DNA of 64,000 nt, from positions 1,922,001 through 1,986,000 of the forward strand of contig JACGCN010000003.1 of the NCBI GenBank assembly GCA_014905825.1, given 5' to 3'. Positions 23,266 through 34,493 of the stretch are shown one piece after another. The notes under the pieces were generated by a model. That model did not search any database. It was not told where the DNA came from and worked only from the letters and a program-made list of their open reading frames with translations. This DNA comes from Lyophyllum atratum (Eukaryota > Basidiomycota > Agaricomycetes > Agaricales > Lyophyllaceae). A program made the position numbers and the translations under genes. The stretch's first letter is position 1, and the number at the start of each line of letters is the position of its first letter.

Positions 23266-26200
23266 ATGGCTGCCATGTTGGAAACGCCTTCCCGTGTATG
23301 GCGCAGAATAGAAGCCATCGAGGACAGGGATATGCCATCTCTTCCATCGCTCCCAGGCTTCGAAGACTCCACAGACAGTGCTGACCATCACGCGCACAGT
23401 GAATCCGACGATGACCCAAACGATATTTCCTTGCCATTACAGTCGACACCTCTAGTAACAACAGCACATCAAACCGCTGCATCGACCATCCGTCCTTCGT
23501 CCAGCACATCTAGCACAGCGCGTTTTGCGAGCTCCATAGCCTCTCGTTCCACAAAGTCCTCCCAAGGATTTTCTGCTTCTTCTCGCGAACCATCGTCGAG
23601 GAGAAGCCGTCCCGATAGCTTTGATATAAGTAGGATTCCTGCTTTACCTGACATCAGCGCAGAGCCTTGGACGGGTCAGTATATGGAGGATGACGGCACC
23701 GACGAGGAGCCCAGTAAAGACAGTGTGCCGGATGTTTATCTCCCACCGAATGATGACTACGAGGACGCCAGCGGGGAAAGAGACTTGTCGTTGACGGACG
23801 CTCTTGAATCTATCAGTCGGACAAGTTCACCACCATATCCGACGGAATCCATAGAGCCTCAGGCTACACCGAAGAAGTATTACGATTATTCTGTCAGCCT
23901 CAAGTCTGAGCCTAAGGTGCGTTGGTTTCATGCTTTTACCCTTCCTTAATGACGATATACGTTGGACAGGCATCTCCGTTCGACAAATATCGAAACGTCG
24001 CCCTGCGCAAGACCTCAGCACGAACTCGCACGCCTTCTTTGACCCGCACCTCATCGTCCCGCACTACATCGCCCGCACATTCAACACCACATAGTACAAG
24101 ATCCTTCGCGTTTCCTCAATCAAATCCCCAATCTCCATTGACGCCCGGCTCCGTTCCTCTTCCACGTTCAAATACAGCATCACCAGCTGCTCATGTATCT
24201 GGACTCGTGCACGAACAAGACGAATACGTGGAGTACGGGAATGGTCACTCAACACACGAGACGGACATCCGATCTATGGATATCACAGATGTCCACATCT
24301 CCCCTCCACATGTCAACGGCAGCGAGCCCCGCTCAGACAGCGAAGAATACCCGCATCAAGACGAGGAGGTGCATACCTCAGCCGATGAGCAGGATCACAT
24401 AGGTTCTCAGGACGAACAGGAGCCTACTTTCTCCTCTGATGGAGGGCCGACACCCTACGCAGCGAATCACCGGAACTCAAACCAACTCGATTCCCAATCT
24501 GCTGGCCATCTCTCCCATGCGCTTTCATCCCCAGCACAGTCCGTCGCGTTCACCCCAACTCCCGCATTTCCGCGCCCCAGAGCACGATTTGATCTCCCTG
24601 TCCCTAGTGACCTACTCGATACCCCTGAGCCACCGCAAACGGAGCAACACAGCGAAGAGGATCCTCAAGAGGAAGAACAAGACACTGAAGCACCACTGAC
24701 CCCACACACCCGCCGCCGGTCCTTCCTCCTTTCTGTGATCAACTCCACCACCCGCCCCCGCCTCAAATTCCCAACCCCTCATCCTCGCAACCAGCACAAT
24801 TTAGCCACGCCCAGCGTCGCCGAATCTACACCTGGACCCGGTTTAAGTACCGGCTCAAGGACTAGTCTCCAGATCGCCTTCGCAGGCGTCACTCCCCGGC
24901 CTCGACCTGGGATGAACAGGAACTCGCGGCCATCGCACCCTCTCTCACAAACCATCATACCCTCCCCAGGAACGTCAGATTCGGAACCTGCGTCTGCCTC
25001 CGCGGCGTCCGCCTCAGGCTCCGGGCCACGTCGACGACAGTCGATGGATCAGTGGGCACGGACACCAGGGAACATGTCCCCGTACGACGGCGCGAACGAC
25101 CGAGCTTCGTTCATCTCCACAGCTTCATCTCACGATCTGACGACGCACCATCGCGCGAACACGTCCTTTGATCCTGCGATGGGCTTCGGTGCGGGCGCAG
25201 GCCAGGGAGTGGGAAGGTTCAATGCGGGGAAGTTGAACAACTACTTGCATGGATTGAATCGACGGCTGCAGGAAGAGAATGAGGCGCTTATTGAGAGGCT
25301 CAGGAAGGTTGAGGAAGAGAAGGCGGCGGGTCCGGTTACTGCTGAATCAAGCCCGGTTGAGGATAGGAGAAGACTCAGTGGAGGCGGTAGGAGGACCAGT
25401 ACCGGTGGCACGATGCTTGGGAATGTCGCTGAGGATGTTGGTGGTGAAGGGTGGGGTGAAGAAAAGGCTGAGTTGGAAGATATGGTCGACGGTTTGAAGG
25501 AAGAGAAAGAGATGCTGGAGAAGGAGTTAGAGGGTGAGCGGGAGGGGAGAGCGAAAGATAAGGAGGGGTGGAGACGAAGGATGGCCGAAGTCGAGGAGGG
25601 TGTCGGGGGCATTATCAAAGACTTGGAAGGGAAGATAGAGGTTGCTGAGAAACAAGCGCAGGATGTCGAAGCGGAGAGCTCCCAGCATTTGAAGGAAGTG
25701 GAGGAACTACTAGCGGAGGCTGAAGCTGAACGCGATATGGCGATAGAACGGGCAGAGAAGGCAGAGCGTGTCATGGAAAGCGGGAAGGAGCTGGGTGGGG
25801 AATTGAGGGATGTCAATGAACGAGCAGGGAAGCTCACAACAGAGCTGCGGAACGCTCAACGCCAGATAAAGGAGCTGGAGGAAGAGGTTATGCGGTCCGA
25901 CCATAGAATCGATGACTTGGAGAAAGACCTTCGGGAAGACCGAGATGCTATCGCAAGTCTCGAGGAGGAACTTAGTGCGAAGAATGGGGAGCTTGCGGCG
26001 GAGAGGGCTCTGATCGAACAGATAGAGCAAGAGGCGCAGCAGCTGGAAGAGGACCTGCACGCCACGAAGGCTTATCTCGCCGAAATGGAGGAAGGTGCCG
26101 TATCGGCTGTCGAACGCATCGAAAACCTTGAGGATGCGGTTGCATCTGCCAACGAGGATATCCGTACCCTCACCCTGGCCGCTGATGAGGCTCGTGACAA

Positions 26201-29003
26201 GGTGGACAAGTTGGAGGCGGACGCGCAGAAAGCCCAGGAGTTAGCGAGGCAGATGGAAAATGCGTTGGAGGAGGCAGAGAGGAAGATGTTGGCTGATGAG
26301 GACGAGCTCAACGACCTCAAGGGCAAAATCGCATTCGACGAACGTGAGCGCGATAAGCAGCGAGAAGCCAGCTCGATGAAGGATTCTTCGGGGGTTTCCA
26401 ACGTCTTCGTCGATGTGGGAGCGACAAGTGCTGAGGTGGAGGCATTGGAAAACGAGCTTGACACAGCCAACCGGGAAATCGCCAGGCTAAACACTTTGCT
26501 CAACCAGTCTCCCGCTCGGAAAGCGATGGAGAAGGCCAGGGATACCAAGGTCGAACTCTTAGAGCGCGAAAGGGAGGAGTTGCTCGAAAGGAATAAGGCA
26601 CTGAGGATGGCTATGAACGAGACCACTACGCCAAGCAAGATCATCAACGCTAGCGGCATTTCTCCCATCCATCGACAAGTCCTTTCCATGTCGATGCGCG
26701 CTCCGAGAACGCCTGGGGCTCCATTGCGAGATGTATGTATTTCCGAATGTCTCTATGCCACCAAATGCTAATAATTTCACCATGCAGATGTCATGGCTGA
26801 ACAACACGACCTCTGACCCCACTGTATCGCCGTTGGTTGCGGAGATCAACCGCCTGCAAAGAGAGCTCGATCTAGCCAATGATAGCATCGACGACAAGCT
26901 CGATAAACTCGAAGACGCTGGATTGGGTGTGGTCGGGCTGACCAAAAAGCTCGAGGACGCCCGCGCTAAGATTTCCACCCTGGAAGACGAGATCGCACGT
27001 CTGTCGAGACGAGAGGAACGACGGATTCGCTGCCTCGAGAGGGCGAGGTGTCAAAAATGCCATATCAAGATCAATTTCTCCAACCTGGTACAGCTTGATG
27101 AGAGGTATGTTGGGTTCACACATATAACAAGTTTCGGACTCAATGTCTGCTATCAGCACATTGGAACTCAGTAAGGATGACCTTCCAACCGAGCCGCCTA
27201 CTCCAGCCACAAGGACAAGCGAGGCCTTGCAAGCCGATTTGCAGTCCGTCAACACTCACTTGGAATCTATGAAGAAAGACTGGGAACAGGAAAGGCGTAC
27301 GCTTCTTGGCGAGAAAGCGGTTCTTCAGGATGCTACCAATCGCTTAAACGCCCAGGTGAAGAGCGCCAAAGAGGAAATGAAGAAGGTTGCTGAAAGCGGG
27401 CGAGCTGGCGAAAGAACAGCAGCAGGTGTTCAAGGCGTAAGTCATCAGAACCATGATAGGATGTTGATACTGACCCGTAAATTTCAGGAGCTCGAGAAGG
27501 CCAAGCGAGTCATTGCTGACCTTGAGGCCAATCTGAAGTCAGAGCGAGCTCAACTGAGGGCTTTGACCACAGAGCAAACCCGCGTGCAACGCGAGAAGGC
27601 TGGTATCCTAAGTCAAATGCAAAGGACGGAATCTGTACGTGGCACGTCGTGCACGCACATGGTGTGACTAACGTTGATACATAGGACATGGGTGACGTAA
27701 AACGACAACTCCAGAAGTTCAAGAAAGAGAATCACGATTTGGAGAAGGAGTTGCGAGGTTAGTCATTCCTTCGAATTTCAAATGCCAGACCCTGACATCG
27801 ATCCCTAGAAAATGTCAATATCGAGCAAAAGGCACGTTTGCTTGAAGGCCGGGTGATGGAAAACGCGGAGACGATTGACAACCTGCGACAAGAGCGAGCG
27901 CTCCTCACTGCTGATCACAAGGAATTGCAACGACGGTTTTCGGAAATATCAGAGGTTGGCCAAGACATCGTCCTGATGAGATATGACACTGACTGACGAA
28001 TTGCGTGACCAGGAAGCTGACCGGCTTCGCGCAGCTTACGGCGCCTCCTCAACCTCTCACGACAACCGTCGTCACCAACTTGACCTCCACCTCCTGGAAA
28101 TTGATGACCTTCGCCGTGCGCTCTCCGATCAAGCCGGTGAACTTCAAAAGGCTGAGCAGGAGAAGCAACGCATCTCGGCGGAGAAGAGTGACGTTGCGAG
28201 GACGGTGGCGGCGTTGGAATCAGATTTGAAGCGGGTGAAGAAGGATGCGGAAGCCTTTGGCCGTGACCTCAAGCTTTTACGGGCAGAAAAGGAGAAGCAG
28301 GAGGAACGGCATAAGGACGAGCTTTCGCGGTTAGAGAGGACGAAGAAACAGGCACAGACGCAGATCCGATTGCTGAACGAGCAGGTGGAGACTCAACGAG
28401 AAAAGACGGTTCTTGCAAGGGAAGAGCTGAAGGACCATGTCTGCGTGGCGTGAGTGACAGAGCGCCTAGGATTTTTCTTGAATTCTGACATCCCGTTTCG
28501 AGCAGCGACGAAAGGCAGTTGTCGGCCATGAAGCTTCAGCACAATCAGGAGTGCAAGGGCTTGTTTGTCCAGATAAAATATTTGAAGGCCAAGTTTACTC
28601 GGGAGTCGTCTTTCCGCAACGACCTCTCGTACCAGAAACACCATCTGCTCTTCCTCCTAGCCCAATTAGAAAAGAGGTGAGAGTATTCATATTTCCACTG
28701 ATCGATGTATCTGATAACGGGCGTTAGTGAACAAACAATCATCGCCTCGATTGCACGAATTGGGTTCCCTGCATCTGAACCACCACCAGTGAAGAAGCCT
28801 CGAAAGTTGAAAAGCATAGCTCTTGCTGTTGTGTTCCTCTCCCGCGCCACGTGAGTGACGAAGATGCAAGTCACTGAGGCTCGACTAATTCGATGACATT
28901 GTTTAGGCGTGCATGTAATCGCTGGCGAGAGCATAGCGCAGGAAAGCGAGCCATTGCGGATGCGCTCCTAGACGTGCGACGACGGAGGGCACAATCCTCA
29001 TAG
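23266..29003 (+). CDS. PACT-domain coiled-coil protein (spindle pole body/centrosome)
   Basis: Eleven exons (23266-23916, 23970-26732, 26788-27104, 27157-27436, 27488-27634, 27685-27757, 27809-27954, 28013-28449, 28506-28676, 28728-28850, 28907-29003) give 1734 residues. Residues 1-550 are Ser/Pro-rich and probably disordered. A KLNNYLHGLNRRLQEENEAL block near 645 opens almost continuous coiled coil. The C-terminus is a PACT (pericentrin-AKAP450 centrosomal targeting) domain: KYLKAKFTRESSFR, LSYQKHHLLFLL, IIASIARIGFP, then basic KPRKLKSIALAVVFL and RWREH. PACT domains dock proteins such as fission yeast Pcp1 and Mto1-related factors on the spindle pole body by binding calmodulin. A gamma-tubulin-anchoring role is therefore inferred. 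The true start is the ATG at 23266. The gene is convergent with cardiolipin synthase. Confidence 0.87.
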
Positions 29004-29249
29004 ACTCATAGAGCCTTCACCTCTGTATTATAGTAATGTGTTTCCATATGTTGTACCACTCTAAAGTTCCTTGTTGTATTATGCTTCTTGTAGGATTCAA
29101 TTAATTCTTGACGTGCTTTGGCTTGAGGAAGAGTTCGAACGCCAGAAGCGAATGTTCGATAGCGACGAGTCATCCTTCGTCCAGAGTTTTTCGCGCTGAC
29201 TTGACCAAGTGCCTACGTGCTCGCGCAGCCACAACAGTGATAGTCCAAA

Positions 29250-30348
29250 TTATATTGAGGGGGGTTTCTGTTGATGTCGTTGTGATACCAGCCGCACAGC
29301 ATCTTTCGTAAAGATGTACGAAAGGCCGCTCCATACTGTCGTTGTCGCAACTACCCATCTAGCAAAGCAGTGAGATGTGGGATAGTGAATGAGCGCAAGT
29401 GGACATACTGGAACACTGTCAAAGATGAGCCCAATTCGAACGGCAGAAGAGGGCTGATAGTAGTTGTGCCCATCAATGCGAGTTGTAGGGCAGTGTTAAT
29501 CTGTCGATGATCGCGTTAGCGAGGGGTTCCGACGTCGGGCATGGGATCTAATGACCTTGCTGATCGCTGTTGGTCGTATCTCGGCGGAGGGCAAAGAGAA
29601 ATCCCAATATCTGGAGAACGTTTTCTGGACGCGTGGGTTAGATTCAAGACGGCGCGGCGATGTGATACAATACCCACTGGCTCTGGCAGTGATGTATAGC
29701 GGATGTAAAACGCCGAAAGGCTTAACAGGACATCTCGTCCGAGGATGATAACAGCAACAGGCACTATTTTCTGTGAGAATGGCGCAGCGGCATTATCGTC
29801 AAAAAAGAACGTACGCGGCAATAGACCCTTCATCGCCAGTGTCACAGTCAACGTCGTCATCAACGTCTTGTCAGCCGCAGGATCAAGAATTGTTCCCAGC
29901 ACCGTTTGCATTTTGAAACGACGCGCCAAATACCCGTCGGCCTTCAGGTGGTTCCTTCAGCAGTACTCCAGGTAAGAGAAACGGAGATACACACCAGATC
30001 TGTCAGCCCAGCATACACCAACAGCCCAGTCGCGAGGTGGAAGTCACCCTGTAGGATTGACCATCCTAGGATGGGGCATGCAATTATTCGAGACACAGTC
30101 AAGGCGTTGGGTAACGTATATATGTTCTCTCGCATTGCGGGCTTTCCGGTTGGTTCGTCTGGAGTTTGAGGATAACACAGATGACGTTGGACCGAAAATT
30201 CCCGAGCGAAGAAGGAAGCTGGGGACCATCGGCAGGGCTGGCGGAGCAGTTCACGTCTGCAGATGGGAAGAAAGCGAGAAGCCCTGTGGCGTTGAGCGCG
30301 ACATAGCTGAGAGGGTATCGAGAAACGAGAGGTGGTCGATTTTAACAT
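29250..30348 (-). CDS. CRD1: Cardiolipin synthase (CDP-alcohol phosphatidyltransferase)
   Basis: Mitochondrial inner-membrane enzyme joining CDP-diacylglycerol and phosphatidylglycerol into cardiolipin. Five exons (29995-30348, 29678-29941, 29556-29624, 29409-29500, 29250-29358) give 295 residues. The N-terminal 60 residues are rich in Arg and Ser with no acids (MLKSTTSRFSIPS...), as in a mitochondrial targeting sequence. ENIYTLPNALTVSRI starts the enzyme domain. The CDP-alcohol phosphotransferase signature D-x2-DG-x2-AR-x8-G-x3-D-x3-D is complete as TDLADGYLARRF...GTILDPAADK, with the first intron falling inside it. Family features PKTFSRYWDFSLPSAE and TTTVWSGLSYIFTKDAV follow. The third donor (GTCATT) is weak but the frame requires it. 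It is divergent from 30579, with 230 bp between the starts. Confidence 0.92.
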
Positions 30349-30578
30349 GCAGATTCTGCTTCCACTCACTGATGTCACATTCTTGCTTATATTTTGTAAG
30401 CAGTATGCCATAATTAGACCAATTTGGCACCCAACACGCCCAGTCCCTAGTACAGCCTAGTACTCGTAATGCTGAAACGTCTCAACTTGAACGGAGGGCT
30501 GTCCTTGCCTACTCACCCTCACGAAACATACAGCGACGATATACTTCTGACCTTTCTATACATCACCTAAGATCTGCA
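30349..30578. promoter_or_regulatory. Short bidirectional promoter region
   Basis: Only 230 bp separate the ATGs of cardiolipin synthase (minus) and the small gene at 30579 (plus), so both promoters must share it. No specific site is assigned. Confidence 0.5.
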
Positions 30579-31136
30579 ATGCCTTGGCCGCCGTATATCC
30601 GAAATGTGTTCAATGTCATCACATCCTCCGGCGATGAAATCGAGGAGAGCAGATACTATGGTGCATACAACAATCTCCTAGGGGAACTGTTCCCTCCGTC
30701 GGACCATTTTGTGGTCGTCATTCCATACTCAGACCACCCATCATATGCCCATCCCAATGATTTCGCCACTCCCTTCATTGTTCGCCGCCACGGCTACCCA
30801 GTCTTCTTCATCGAAATACGACCAGCAGGTCATCTCGAGAATTCCGCGCGTCTCGCCGATGCTGACGAACAAATGCGAAAGGAGATTGATGATCTCTCGA
30901 CTGAACTCAACATTCCGACGCTGTACGGCGTAAGTGCGATAGGGACGAGGCTCTGTATTTATAGATACGAGTCCGGGAAAGGCGTAGTTACGCCTGAGCC
31001 CATTGAGAAGGAGTCAAGAGAAGCTGACGCCAGAGGACTAGCTAGTCGGTGGGATGTCGATGTCCTGACATCAGAAGCGGAGACAAGACTGCGCGACGCA
31101 ACAAACCATGTCGAGGCGATGTGTGAACACTTCTGA
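30579..31136 (+). CDS. Lineage-specific hypothetical protein, 185 residues
   Basis: One uninterrupted frame from ATG 30579 to the stop at 31134. I do not recognise a named family. The protein looks globular: predicted strands VFNVITSS, HFVVVIPYS and YPVFFIEIRP, then a helix rich in charged residues (ADADEQMRKEIDDLSTEL), and a strand GTRLCIYRY. The order strand-FFIEIRP-helix-GTRLCIYRY, with conserved-looking E in the second strand, recalls the core of PD-(D/E)xK nuclease-like or type I restriction-type folds found in orphan fungal proteins, but the catalytic Lys is not evident. No transmembrane segment or signal peptide. Coding potential is good (balanced codons, no low complexity). Confidence 0.62.
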   Translation: MPWPPYIRNVFNVITSSGDEIEESRYYGAYNNLLGELFPPSDHFVVVIPYSDHPSYAHPNDFATPFIVRRHGYPVFFIEIRPAGHLENSARLADADEQMRKEIDDLSTELNIPTLYGVSAIGTRLCIYRYESGKGVVTPEPIEKESREADARGLASRWDVDVLTSEAETRLRDATNHVEAMCEHF

Positions 31137-32002
31137 CATCTGTGAGCGCACCATCATACAGATTATCATTGCTGATGAGGATTCTTCGTCCAGGTTCTGC
31201 GCAATTAATCCTTACATGACTTCATGCCATGTAGCTTTGAAACATCTGTTCACTGGCCTGCGTCTTGACACCCGAGTGGAATTGTCTTAGGAACTTTGCT
31301 GCTACCTTGGATTGCTGATGATACATTGTCTGCCAGACTCGCGTCAGCAACGAAATAGAGCGAGGGTGGAAAGCTGTACCTATACATGGACCACAAAAAA
31401 CAGCAGGCCATTGTACGTTGCCGCAGAACTAGGCTCGAGCTCGTCGACTTGAAGTAGCATGTCCAAGAGCACCCTGGCCTTAAAATGGTCGATAAAAAGA
31501 ATTGAACCGTCTGGCCCCTTCTGCCGTTGAACTCTTCACTGGTTACTGACGGAACAATCTTTACTCACAAACAGTGCGCCCGACACCAAGCGTCTGAAGC
31601 TAGCAAGGGTCTGATGCTTGCCTGTGCCAGTCTGGTGGTGGTACCAAGGTGATACATACTACTCTGAACTTGACGCTTCGATTATTACAAAAATCTGCGC
31701 GCATATTCAATTGGGATGTGGATGTCTCCACTCTGTTCATGTTCAGAGTTACGATATTGTGGCCGCCTCTATTTATAAACGCACCATCGACCTGTCGCGG
31801 TCAAAGTCATAGTCGCCTCGCAGTGCTGAGGATGGCGACAGAATCTGACATTTCAAGGGTGGCCCGCAAACATCAACCTGGAGGGATACCGATGGTAACC
31901 CATTTCCCCCATCGCACCCTCGGTAGGAAGCTCGATGGATATCGAAGAACATCGTAACATCGCCTGATAGTGCGATCCATTGATTCGCCACACCTCAATC
32001 TC
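31137..32002. other. Intergenic region, nothing recognised
   Basis: An 866-bp gap between the small gene and the end of the BTB gene. Short frames at 31618-31957 have no recognisable motif. I see no repeat or RNA gene here. Confidence 0.45.
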
Positions 32003-32988
32003 CTAGGTCCGAAGAATCAATTTCACCTATGGCGGAATCAACACCTTCCTCGGCCTCCACTTATGCTGAACATATTCTAGCAAAGCATGGGACTTACCGT
32101 AGATATCTTCCTATCGACTCTTCCCGCCAAGATATGGACGTACTCCTCGAGCTGTTCGATGGAAGACCTCGTACATTCGTCGCAAAGAGAGATATTACTG
32201 AGCGGCGGGGCTTCAAGCAAATCAACCTTTTTCACAGCTTCGCCCCAGGGCTGTTTTTTCAGTTCATCACCCACACTCTGCATCCACCCAAGCCACCACT
32301 TCCGTGGCCCTCGGCAGCCGTCACGCCTGGTGCCTTTTCCTTTCGCCATGCACTTCGAGTATTCATCCCAGACCCAATCGCTGCCTGGTCTCCACTTACC
32401 GAGGGCTGCTACCTCCGCCGCCGCGGCTTCTCCGCACTCCTTCCGGTACCGGAGTAGGCGATGATATGTAGCCGCCGAAATGAGCTCAAGCTCATCGACG
32501 AGTGGCGTATATGCGGGATGGCGAAGTGTATACCGAGCAGCTTCTCGTGCCTCCTTTGCCCATCCATAGTGACAAGCGAGTGCGTATACCCGCAAGGGCT
32601 GCGACTCAATAAACCGTGGCTCAATAACCACTCTCTGAACATACTTCTGAATGCCCTCCATCTCAAACTTGACCGCTGATCGCATGACGATCAAGAGGTC
32701 CTTCAATGACGACAAAGGCGGCGATTCTTTCACGCTGATAGGGTAACAAAGGCCGAGAACGAGCTCCAGCGTATGCCTGTCTTCTTCCATTTCCATAACA
32801 GGAGTCCCGTCCTCACTCTCGGGCTGAGGAAGAGTAAAAGCTGTGGCAAAGAAAGAAGACGCAAGAGACAGTAGGAGTTTGTAGACCCGAAAGTCGGTGG
32901 GTACCTTGTCCGAAGAACGTAGAATTAGGTCTGCGTTAGGGTCGTCAAATGGGTGACTTGCAGGTTGCGGAGTATTGCTACCCGCCAT
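32003..32988 (-). CDS. BTB/POZ domain protein
   Basis: A 304-residue protein of the BTB type expanded in mushroom-forming fungi. It opens with HPFDDPNADLILRSSDKVPTDFRVYKLLLSLASSFF, the fungal BTB variant of the D-x-x-L-x-S-x-D-x-x-x-F-x-V-x-K start. It continues through the dimerisation fold to an all-helical region (VYALACHYGWAKEAREAARYTL). These proteins may be substrate adaptors of Cul3 ligases, but specific partners are unknown. I propose two exons, 32098-32988 and 32003-32026, with a 71-nt intron (GTAAGT...ATAG) so that the tail reads STVKLILRT, which fits the short basic tail usual in the family. Without the intron the frame ends at 32077, nine residues later than the donor. The start at 32988 is the only good ATG. 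Confidence 0.82.
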
Positions 32989-33286
32989 GGAGGGTTGCTT
33001 GGTGGCTAAGCGCTAGAGGTTGAAGCGTTCCTTGATTTCAGATGATCATGGTAGGATCGATCATGATGCATTTACGTTCATTGCAATATCCGAACTCCGC
33101 GGTCCCCTCCGAGTTGGTGTGTTAGCTATACAACGTACTAAGTGCTCAGTATGCTACCTCGAGGCTAGATCGCGAAGCCAAAGTATGAAGAAGCGAATCT
33201 GAACTATACGGGAACAGCCACGAACCAATATCCATCCTGTGTGTCGCCGTCAAGTTCCTTGAGAAATTTCGAACCTGAAGGAAATA

Positions 33287-33626
33287 CGGTGTATATCTTT
33301 TTTTAACATCCATTTATTTTATCGACCTGCGGGCGAAGCCCATGTCGGTCCTAATCTACGCAATACATAAATGGTGGACCCCGTGTCCCCAATTTCTGCA
33401 CCTGCTGGGTATGCGAGTGAACGCGTTGACGGGCCATCTCGACGCCCCCCAACGGCCCAAGGACCCCGGTCCTGTTTTACTCGCCCAAACCCTGACGTGT
33501 GAGGTGTACCGTTTCCGCTTCTTCGTGGTGTTGCGTAAGTTGGTAAGTTTCGACGGAGTGCTCGGCCCCCGAGGGGGACTTGCACGAAAAGACATCCCGT
33601 CGAAAGACGGTAGCTCGGTGTATATC
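33287..33626 (-). mobile_element. Short poly(A) retroposon-like insertion (SINE-like) with 11-bp target duplication
   Basis: The 11-bp sequence CGGTGTATATC occurs at 33287-33297 and again at 33616-33626. Between them lies a 318-bp GC-rich block (33298-33615) starting with seven T on the plus strand, that is, ending in a short A tail on the minus strand. Direct repeats of this length plus a 3' A run are the marks of target-primed reverse transcription, so I read it as a non-autonomous retroposon in minus orientation. No reverse transcriptase and no clear RNA polymerase III A/B boxes are seen. Its 5' end folds into nested stems: TTTCGACGG/CCGTCGAAA, GTGC/GCAC and CCCCC/GGGGG. A hairpin with a GGGC/GCCC stem lies near the 3' end (33331-33341). 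Confidence 0.7.
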
Positions 33627-33793
33627 TAGCAATATCATCAAGTGCAATGACCATAGAAGATAAAGATGGTGGAGATGGAAAATGTCCTATGAAGGTATGT
33701 TTCCCTTGTGTGAGGCTTGCAGCAGGGTAAGCGTGAAACAATAGGGCATATTGACCGATAGAGTCCGTTGTCTACGGCGGTCAAACCTAGTGC

Positions 33794-34493
33794 CTACGCT
33801 GGATCAGCCATCCGTGCTCTCTTCGCTGGCCGTGTTGATTCCTTCTCTGAGATGAAAGGCGAAGGGTTTGTCTGTGGGCGACGCGACAGCGAGGGGGGTA
33901 GTACAGACTCGCCTGATGAAAGGGGAAGGGCTTCTGTAAAAGCATGAGGTAAAGGAGGTAGATCGGCACAGGTCGACGGGGACGGGAAAGGCGGGTATAG
34001 CGACAACCTGAGAGGCGGGGAGGGGGTTAGGAAGAGCAGGGCACTGATCAAATTCAAGTAACTTAACTCGCTCGCTGGCAGCTTCTCACGTAGAAGTTTA
34101 TAGTGCTTGTAGATGTCGTCCCGCTCGTGCCGCATCTTTACAGCCTGGTCCCTTGCCATGCGCGCGAATCCGAGCAAGCCTAGTGTTGCTGCTCCGTGGA
34201 CTTCTGCACGTCGGCGCCACATTCCACAGGTTGTTTGAAGCGCTGAATTTTCAGCATTCAATCGACTGTTCTCTATGGCGATCTCTGTTGTGGCAGATAC
34301 CGTTCGTGGTGCCTGGTTTGGAATGTCTGGGTAGAGGCGTCGGATACTCGGCAGAAGATGTGAGCGTAAGTGTGCTGGTACGGGGGTAGTATCGATGTTG
34401 GCTGAAGTTGCGGATTACATATAAGATATTGCTCGTCGCTCGTATGCGTAGAAGAATCGACGACGAACCTATGCTATACGACGAGCGGCACAT
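33794..34493 (-). CDS. Possible small coiled-coil nuclear protein
   Basis: Tentative model: exon 1 34469-34493 (ATG at 34493), exon 2 33794-34401, 210 residues. Residues 35-100 are helical and coiled-coil-like (IAIENSRLNAENSALQTTCGMWRRRAE then ARDQAVKMRHERDDIYKHY). The rest is Pro/Ser-rich and ends in a basic RPAKRARM stretch that could be a nuclear localisation signal. Inside the Pro-rich part a 60-nt segment has GT-AG ends (GTTAAG...CTCAG) and keeps the frame whether or not it is removed, giving 210 or 190 residues. I do not recognise the family. The first exon is the weakest part, since the upstream frame contains a stop and only this junction rescues it. Confidence 0.42.

Noticed and set aside
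25241..26689. Long Ser-rich minus-strand frames
   Set aside because: They are antisense to the Glu-rich coiled coil of the PACT protein; GAG/GAA codons read as Ser/Leu/Phe on the other strand.
33548..33610. Hammerhead ribozyme
   Set aside because: GAAA and GTC are present but the obligatory CTGANGA core is missing on both strands.
33319..33741. 140-residue minus-strand frame
   Set aside because: It runs through the retroposon-like block and out of its 5' end. The Arg/Gly/Pro composition follows the GC content of the insertion and no motif is seen.
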